DNA from: DATFXM01 sp035315885
GTDB lineage: Bacteria > Acidobacteriota > Blastocatellia > UBA7656
Direction: 5' to 3'
DNA: 64,000 nt
NCBI GenBank assembly: GCA_035315885.1
Contig: DATFXM010000140.1
Location: 34,579-98,578, forward strand
The stretch's first letter is position 1. Each line of letters opens with the position of its first letter. This document shows positions 58,788-64,000 of this stretch, piece by piece. Made by a program: the position numbers and the translations under genes. Under the pieces are notes generated by a model. The model saw only the letters and a program-made list of their open reading frames with translations, was not told the origin of the DNA and searched no databases.

Positions 58788-60581
58788 ATGACCCTCAATG
58801 GACTCTTGCAGGTCGCAATCTATATTCTGGTCCTTCTAGCGATCATCAAACCGCTGGGGATCTATATGACCAAGGTCTTTTCTGGTGAGAAGACCTTTCT
58901 GGAACGAGTATTCGGTCCGATCGAGCGGTTGATCTACCGCATCTGCCGCGTCGATCCCAGTCAGGAACAGCACTGGACCGTTTACACCGCGGCGATGCTG
59001 ATGTTCAGTCTGATCTCGCTGCTCGTGCTGTACGCTATGCAGCGACTTCAGTATTACCTGCCGCTGAATCCGCAACAGTTCACCGGGCTCAACGAGCACA
59101 TGGCGTTCAACACCGCCGCGAGCTTCACCACAAATACAAACTGGCAGGACTATTCGGGCGAATCTACGATGAGCTACCTGGTGCAGATGGCCGGGTTGGC
59201 GTTCCACAACTTCACCTCGGCGGCGGTAGGCATCGCGCTGGCCGTCGCTTTCATTCGCGGCATAGCTAGGCGCGAGGCAAAGACCATTGGCAACTTCTGG
59301 GTGGACCTCACCCGCTGCTCGTTGTATTTGCTGCTGCCTTTTTGCATCGTCGGCGCGCTGGCGCTGGTGTCACAAGGGGTCATCCAGAATTTCAAACCCT
59401 ACACTCAAGCCTCGCTCGTTGAACCGCAGCAGGTCACTCAGACGGACCCCGACACCGGGCAGGAAAGCAGTCAAACAGTAACCGGTCAAACGCTTGCGCA
59501 GGGTCCGGTAGCTTCGCAGGAGATTATCAAAGAGCTCGGCACAAACGGTGGCGGCTTCTTCAACGCAAACTCGGCGCATCCGTTCGAGAACCCCACGCCC
59601 CTGACGAATTTCATTGAGGTGGTGGCGATCTTTGCGATCGGTGGAGGACTGACGTATATGCTCGGTCGGATGACCGGCAATCAGAAGCATGGTTGGGCGG
59701 TGCTGGCCTCGATGGTGATCATCTTTTTGGCCGGCTTCTTCGTAGCCTATTACTTTGAAGCGAAGGGCAATCCAAACTTCAATCAATACGGCGTTACTCA
59801 GGAGGCCGTGCAAACGCGCGGCGTCGAGCAGTCGGGCGGAAACATGGAAGGCAAGGAAGTGCGCTTTGGGATCATGAATTCGACGCTGTTCGCTACGGTC
59901 ACCACCGATGCATCCTGTGGCGCCATCAACTCCTGGCACGATTCTTATACGCCGTTGGCAGGCATGATTCCGCTGCTGAACATCATGCTGGGCGAGATCA
60001 TCTTTGGCGGTGTGGGCTCTGGTCTCTACGGCATGCTGGTGATGGTGGTGTTGACGGTGTTCATCGCCGGGCTGATGGTAGGCCGTACGCCTGAATATCT
60101 CGGAAAGAAAATAGAAGCGAAAGACGTCAAGCTGGCGATGCTCTACGTGCTGGTGTTCGGTCTGTCGATTCTGTGTTTCTCTGCGTGGTCTAGCGTGGTG
60201 CCTTACGCCACGTCTAAGATCAACAACGGCGGTCCACACGGGTTGTCGGAGATCATCTACGCTTTTACCTCAACTACCGGGAATAACGGCTCGGCGTTCG
60301 CGGGTCTGACGGTGAACACCTATTGGTTTGACACGACGCTGGGACTCGCGACGCTGATCGGCCGCTTTCTAATGATCATCCCGATGATGGGAATTGCCGG
60401 CAGTCTGGCAGCTAAGAAGAGTGTGCCGCCATCAGCCGGCACGTTCCCTGTACACACACCGCTGTTCGTCGTGTTGCTGATTGGCGTAATCCTCATCGTC
60501 GGAGCGTTGACCTTCTTTCCGGCGTTGTCACTGGGTCCGATTGTCGAGCATTTCCTGATGAATTCAGGAACGATGTTTTGA
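58788..60581 (+). CDS. kdpA: KdpA, potassium-binding and translocating subunit
   Basis: ATG 58788 with AGAGG upstream; the frame runs further back through the repeat. The 597-residue inner-membrane protein has four K+-filter-like loops: NTAASFTTNTNWQDYSGE, ELGTNGGGFFNANSAHP, TTDASCGAINSWHDSYTP and TSTTGNNGSAFAGLTVNTYW (each a separate segment). It is the K+ channel-like subunit of KdpFABC. It is ~40 residues longer than the E. coli protein, with the extra length in loops such as QVTQTDPDTGQESSQTVTGQ, which is common in long-form KdpA. Confidence 0.95.
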   Translation: MTLNGLLQVAIYILVLLAIIKPLGIYMTKVFSGEKTFLERVFGPIERLIYRICRVDPSQEQHWTVYTAAMLMFSLISLLVLYAMQRLQYYLPLNPQQFTGLNEHMAFNTAASFTTNTNWQDYSGESTMSYLVQMAGLAFHNFTSAAVGIALAVAFIRGIARREAKTIGNFWVDLTRCSLYLLLPFCIVGALALVSQGVIQNFKPYTQASLVEPQQVTQTDPDTGQESSQTVTGQTLAQGPVASQEIIKELGTNGGGFFNANSAHPFENPTPLTNFIEVVAIFAIGGGLTYMLGRMTGNQKHGWAVLASMVIIFLAGFFVAYYFEAKGNPNFNQYGVTQEAVQTRGVEQSGGNMEGKEVRFGIMNSTLFATVTTDASCGAINSWHDSYTPLAGMIPLLNIMLGEIIFGGVGSGLYGMLVMVVLTVFIAGLMVGRTPEYLGKKIEAKDVKLAMLYVLVFGLSILCFSAWSSVVPYATSKINNGGPHGLSEIIYAFTSTTGNNGSAFAGLTVNTYWFDTTLGLATLIGRFLMIIPMMGIAGSLAAKKSVPPSAGTFPVHTPLFVVLLIGVILIVGALTFFPALSLGPIVEHFLMNSGTMF

Positions 60582-60590
60582 AGGTGAGTC

Positions 60591-62714
60591 ATGTCTGAAA
60601 GAGCGCACAAAAGACCGTTGCTGGATCCGCCGATTGTCCGGCGTGCAATCAAGGACGCGTTCACGAAGTTGAATCCTCGTCAGGTCGCGCGCAACCCGGT
60701 GATGTTCGTGGTCGAGGTTGGAAGCCTTCTCACAACGTTCCTGATTATCCGCGACATCGCCCAGGCTCATACCGAGCACCTGTTGTTTACCGTGCAGGTC
60801 GCTTTGTGGCTCTGGTTCACCGTAGTTTTTGCAAACTTCGCCGAAGCCATGGCCGAAGGACGTGGTAAGGCTCAGGCCGATACTCTGCGCAAGGCCAAGA
60901 CCGAGACAATCGCCAATCGAATCATTGGCGATGTCGGCACCGGCGTCGAGTGGGTGAAGACCGTGCAAATCGCCGCGCCGCAGCTCCGCAAGAATGACAT
61001 CGTGCTGGTTCACGCGGGCGAGTTCATACCGGGAGACGGCGAGGTGATCGAAGGCGTTGCGTCCGTAGACGAGTCGGCGATCACCGGCGAGTCGGCGCCG
61101 GTCATACGGGAGTCGGGAGGCGATCGCTCGGCGGTCACCGGAGGAACCCGAGTAATTTCGGACTGGATCAAAGTCAGGATCCTGTCCAATCCAGGCGAGA
61201 CCTTTCTGGATCGCATGATCGCACTTGTTGAAGGAGCCGAACGTCAAAAGACTCCTAACGAGATCGCGCTGAACATCTTGCTCTCGGGTCTGACGATTAT
61301 TTTTCTGCTCGCGGTTGTGACCCTTCTTCCGTACGCGATCTACAGCGTGGAGCAAGCGAACGCGGCGGGCGGGTTTCTGCAAAGCGTTCCGCCTTCGATC
61401 ACCGTGCTGGTTGCTCTGCTGGTCTGTCTGATACCGACGACGATAGGCGGGTTGTTGTCCGCGATAGGAATCGCCGGCATGGATCGCGTCATTCAGCACA
61501 ACGTGCTTGCGATGTCCGGACGCGCGGTTGAAGCGGCCGGAGACGTCAATACACTTCTCCTGGATAAGACCGGCACGATAACACTCGGCAACAGGCAAGC
61601 AGTGGAATTCATTCCGCTGCCGGGCATCGCCGAACGCGAGCTCGCAGACGCGGCACAGCTGTCCAGCCTTTCGGATGAGACTCCCGAAGGGCGTTCGATC
61701 GTTGTGCTCGCAAAAGCGAAATACGCGATTCGTGGTCGAGAGCTTGCGCCCCACGAGGCGCATTTCATTCCGTTTACCGCGCAGACCCGAATGAGCGGCG
61801 TCGACCTGAATGGACGGTCAGTTCGTAAAGGAGCTGCGGATGCAGTTTCCGGCTTCATCGTCTCTCAGGGAGGTACGGTCCCGCCCGAGCTGAAATCGGC
61901 GGTCGAGCGAATCGCGAGCAGCGGCGGGACTCCGTTGGTGGTGGCCGATCACGGACGCGCGCTTGGCGTCATTCACCTGAAGGACATCGTGAAAGGCGGG
62001 ATGAAGGAGAGGTTCGACCAGCTTCGAAAAATGGGCATCAAGACGGTGATGATAACCGGGGACAATCCGTTGACCGCCGCCGCGATTGCTCGTGAAGCAG
62101 GCGTCGACGATTTCCTTGCAGAAGCGAAACCTGAAGACAAGATGGCGCTCATCAGACGCGAGCAGGCGGAAGGCAAACTTGTGGCGATGACCGGCGATGG
62201 TACTAACGACGCACCGGCCCTGGCGCAGGCTGATGTTGGAGTGGCAATGAACACCGGCACCATGGCTGCAAAAGAAGCCGGCAACATGGTCGATCTCGAT
62301 TCGAACCCCACGAAGCTGATCGAGATCGTAGAGATCGGCAAGCAGTTGCTAATGACTCGCGGTGCGTTGACGACATTTTCAATAGCTAACGACGTTGCGA
62401 AGTACTTCGCGATCATTCCCGCGATGTTTTCGACCCTTTATGCGGTCGCGGGAGCGAAATCAGGTCCGCTCGGCGCGCTTAATATCATGAGACTCGCGAC
62501 TCCGGAGTCGGCGATTCTGTCCGCGGTGATTTTCAATGCGCTGATCATCATCGCGCTGGTGCCGCTGGCGCTTCGCGGCATCAAGTACCGGCCGCTGGGA
62601 GCGGCTGCGGTGTTGAGACGGAACCTGTTCATCTACGGCGTCGGCGGCATCATCATCCCGTTCATCGGGATCAAGATCATCGACGTGATCATCACCGCGT
62701 TGCACCTGGCGTGA
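60591..62714 (+). CDS. kdpB: KdpB, P-type ATPase subunit
   Basis: A 707-residue P-type ATPase beginning 9 bases after kdpA. Phosphorylated Asp325 is in LLLDKTGTITLGNRQ; the actuator motif is SAITGESAPVI (TGES) and the hinge motifs are MITGDNPLTAAAIAREAG and MTGDGTNDAPALAQADVG. Substrate-binding residues in helix M4 (LVCLIPTTIGGLLSAIG) match KdpB. It powers uptake of K+ through KdpA. Length is near the usual ~680-700. Confidence 0.96.
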   Translation: MSERAHKRPLLDPPIVRRAIKDAFTKLNPRQVARNPVMFVVEVGSLLTTFLIIRDIAQAHTEHLLFTVQVALWLWFTVVFANFAEAMAEGRGKAQADTLRKAKTETIANRIIGDVGTGVEWVKTVQIAAPQLRKNDIVLVHAGEFIPGDGEVIEGVASVDESAITGESAPVIRESGGDRSAVTGGTRVISDWIKVRILSNPGETFLDRMIALVEGAERQKTPNEIALNILLSGLTIIFLLAVVTLLPYAIYSVEQANAAGGFLQSVPPSITVLVALLVCLIPTTIGGLLSAIGIAGMDRVIQHNVLAMSGRAVEAAGDVNTLLLDKTGTITLGNRQAVEFIPLPGIAERELADAAQLSSLSDETPEGRSIVVLAKAKYAIRGRELAPHEAHFIPFTAQTRMSGVDLNGRSVRKGAADAVSGFIVSQGGTVPPELKSAVERIASSGGTPLVVADHGRALGVIHLKDIVKGGMKERFDQLRKMGIKTVMITGDNPLTAAAIAREAGVDDFLAEAKPEDKMALIRREQAEGKLVAMTGDGTNDAPALAQADVGVAMNTGTMAAKEAGNMVDLDSNPTKLIEIVEIGKQLLMTRGALTTFSIANDVAKYFAIIPAMFSTLYAVAGAKSGPLGALNIMRLATPESAILSAVIFNALIIIALVPLALRGIKYRPLGAAAVLRRNLFIYGVGGIIIPFIGIKIIDVIITALHLA

Positions 62715-62733
62715 CGTGCGGCAGGAGACAAGT

Positions 62734-63312
62734 ATGAATCTTACAAAACAAATCTATCCGGCAATCGCGTTCACAGTTGTGCTGACCGTGCTCCTTGGGA
62801 TCGTTTACCCGCTGGTGGTGACCGGGCTTGCACAGGTTATGTTCAAGGAGCAGGCGAATGGCAGTTTGATCGAAAGGAACGGGCAGATCATCGGATCGCG
62901 ACTCATCGGTCAGCCGTTTACAGGTCCCGGGTATTTTCATTCGAGACCGTCTGCGGCGGGCAACGGCTACGACGCCACCGCTTCGGCGGGCACGAACCTT
63001 GGTCCGACCAGTCAAAAGCTGTTTGAGACAAACATCAAGACAGCGGCTGACGCGCTCAAGGAAGAGAATCCGGACGCGCCGATTCCGGTTGATATGGTGA
63101 CTGCCTCGTGCTCGGGATTGGATCCGCACATTACACCCGCGGCCGCGGAGTTTCAGGTGATGCGAGTCGCTCGAGAACGCGGGCTCAACCCTGAAGAGGT
63201 GCGGAGGCTGGTGAGTCAACACACCGAGGGGCGGCAATTGGGATTTCTCGGCGAGCCTCGGGTAAACGTGCTCGAGTTGAATCTGACGCTCGATCAAATG
63301 GTGAAGCGCTAA
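62734..63312 (+). CDS. kdpC: KdpC, periplasmic/inner-membrane accessory subunit
   Basis: ATG 62734 with CAGGAG six bases upstream; an in-frame GTG lies 6 codons earlier. The 192-residue protein has one N-terminal TM helix (YPAIAFTVVLTVLLGIVYPLVV in parts), GSRLIGQPFTGPGYFHSRPS and the conserved C-terminal VTASCSGLDPHITPAAAEFQVMRVARERGL. KdpC holds KdpB and KdpA together. The kdpD/kdpE sensor and regulator genes do not follow it within the window. Confidence 0.94.
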   Translation: MNLTKQIYPAIAFTVVLTVLLGIVYPLVVTGLAQVMFKEQANGSLIERNGQIIGSRLIGQPFTGPGYFHSRPSAAGNGYDATASAGTNLGPTSQKLFETNIKTAADALKEENPDAPIPVDMVTASCSGLDPHITPAAAEFQVMRVARERGLNPEEVRRLVSQHTEGRQLGFLGEPRVNVLELNLTLDQMVKR

Positions 63313-63359
63313 AGTGCGAAGCCTGACTCAAGTACATTGGGTGATTCTTTGAAAAGGGA

Positions 63360-64000
63360 GTGGAGGCCGCGCAGCGGGCGACAGAAAGTAGCCCCCGGTG
63401 AGTCGGGGAACCGGGGGAAAGATGACGAACAAAGAGTGGAGCCCGCGCAGCGGGCGACAGAAAGTAGCCCCCGGTGAGTCGGCGAACCGGGGGAAAGATG
63501 ACGAACAAAGAGTGGAGCCCGCGCAGCGGGCGACAGAAAGTTATCCCCCGGTGAGTCGGCGAACCGGGGGAAAGATGACGAACAAAGAGTGGAGCCCGCG
63601 CAGCGGGCGACAGAAAGTAGCCCCGGTGAGTCCGCGAACCGGGGGGAAAGATGACGAACAAAGAGTGGAGCCCGCGCAGCGGGCGACAGAAAGTTATCCC
63701 CCGGTGAGTCGGCGAACCGGGGAAAAGATGACGAACAAAGAGTGGAGCCCGCGCAGCGGCCGACAGAAAGTTATCCCCCGGTGAGTCGGCGAACCGGGGG
63801 AAAAGATGACGAACAAAGAGTGGAGCCCGCGCAGCGGGCGACAGAAAGTAGCCCCCGGTGAGTCGGCGAACCGGGGAAAGGATGACGAACAAAGAGTGGA
63901 GCCCGCGCAGCGGGCGACAGAAAGTAGCCCCGGTGAGTCGGCGAACCGGGGAAAAGATGACGAACAAAGAGTGGAGCCCGCGCAGCGGGCGACAGAAAGT
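63360..64000. repeat. 76-bp tandem array downstream of kdpC, running off the window
   Basis: Units start at 63360, 63436, 63512, 63589, 63665, 63742, 63820 and 63896; a ninth, partial unit begins at 63971. Period 75-78 bp. Each unit has a GCCCGCGCAGCGGGC palindrome, GACAGAAAGT, then a CCCCCGGTGAGTCGGCGAACCGGGGG dyad (in parts) and AAAGATGACGAACAAAGA. Both strands are open for long frames only because the unit lengths are near multiples of 3; the encoded text repeats itself and I reject those frames as genes. Confidence 0.93.

Noticed and set aside
59370..60239. Minus-strand frame of ~290 codons
   Set aside because: Antisense shadow of kdpA with H/Q/R-rich composition.
60564..61763. Long minus-strand frame of ~400 codons
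   Set aside because: It is antisense to kdpB, H/R/D-rich and caused by third-position GC bias.
63360..64000. CRISPR array or repeat protein gene (long frames on both strands)
   Set aside because: No variable spacers. The frames exist because the unit length is near a multiple of three, and the translated text on both strands is a repeat of the same low-quality peptide with no ribosome-binding site.
63313..64000. kdpD/kdpE regulatory genes
   Set aside because: Only the tandem array follows kdpC in the window; they may lie beyond it or elsewhere.

Overview
This window reads as chromosomal DNA of an Acidobacteriota-like soil bacterium, probably near Blastocatellia. That placement is inferred from gene content: an Oar-type TonB-dependent receptor with an N-terminal carboxypeptidase-regulatory-like domain, many CXXCH cytochromes fused to other domains, two BBP2/OmpL-like porins, and intergenic DNA full of short palindromic and heptameric repeats. 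I see no rRNA, tRNA, transposase, integrase or CRISPR array. About 45 genes are supported.

Layout. 1-1038: two truncated genes (a ring-opening dioxygenase-like C-terminus and an Oar-type receptor N-terminus) meet at a junction near 320. 1285-9054: ordinary accessory genes (two MFS transporters, DinB, serine hydrolase, HtrA-like protease, VOC/PhnB protein). 9196-11779: a LigD-type repair pair split into convergent ligase and polymerase genes. 11883-14742: a caspase-like/WD40 protein with a small partner resembling EACC1 of bacterial conflict systems. 15079-16136: a cupin and an exported low-molecular-weight phosphatase-like protein. 16489-24800: an extracytoplasmic redox cluster (Tat-exported ThDP enzyme, cytochrome c, PQQ-cytochrome dehydrogenase, two tandem cytochrome/copper-monooxygenase-like proteins). 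24857-36314: amidohydrolase, two carboxylesterases, an Oar-type receptor, TetR and a Zn alcohol dehydrogenase; a promoter with TetR-like palindromes on both sides precedes the receptor. 36590-42517: Hcp-like exported protein, membrane anti-sigma-like protein, sigma factor and a large subtilase-like protein. 42900-50381: amidase, VOC remnant, DUF5990-YjbR fusion, small proteins and an exported TPR-CHAT protein. 50519-53959: RidA, MerR regulator, MgtE. 53988-63312: two BBP2-like porins and kdpFABC with an extra 27-codon ORF. 63360-64000: a 76-bp tandem array running off the window.

How genes work together. The receptor, esterases, amidohydrolase, amidase and periplasmic redox cluster fit import and oxidation of organic compounds outside the cytoplasm. 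The porin next to kdp fits K+ scavenging across both membranes. Two caspase-clan (CD) effectors, one caspase-like and one CHAT, suggest a conflict or programmed-death layer.

The most unusual non-coding feature is that every clearly convergent gene junction (4832-5163, 8463-8640, 10285-10438, 24801-24856, 46086-46625, 50382-50518, 53510-53749) holds an inverted-repeat structure. The primary sequences differ (CTGAGTK heptamers, GGGTTTC heptamers, purine/pyrimidine arms, GC hairpins), but the mirror-image architecture recurs, which suggests two-way terminators or boundary elements. Function names come from recognising motifs by eye; no database search was run.
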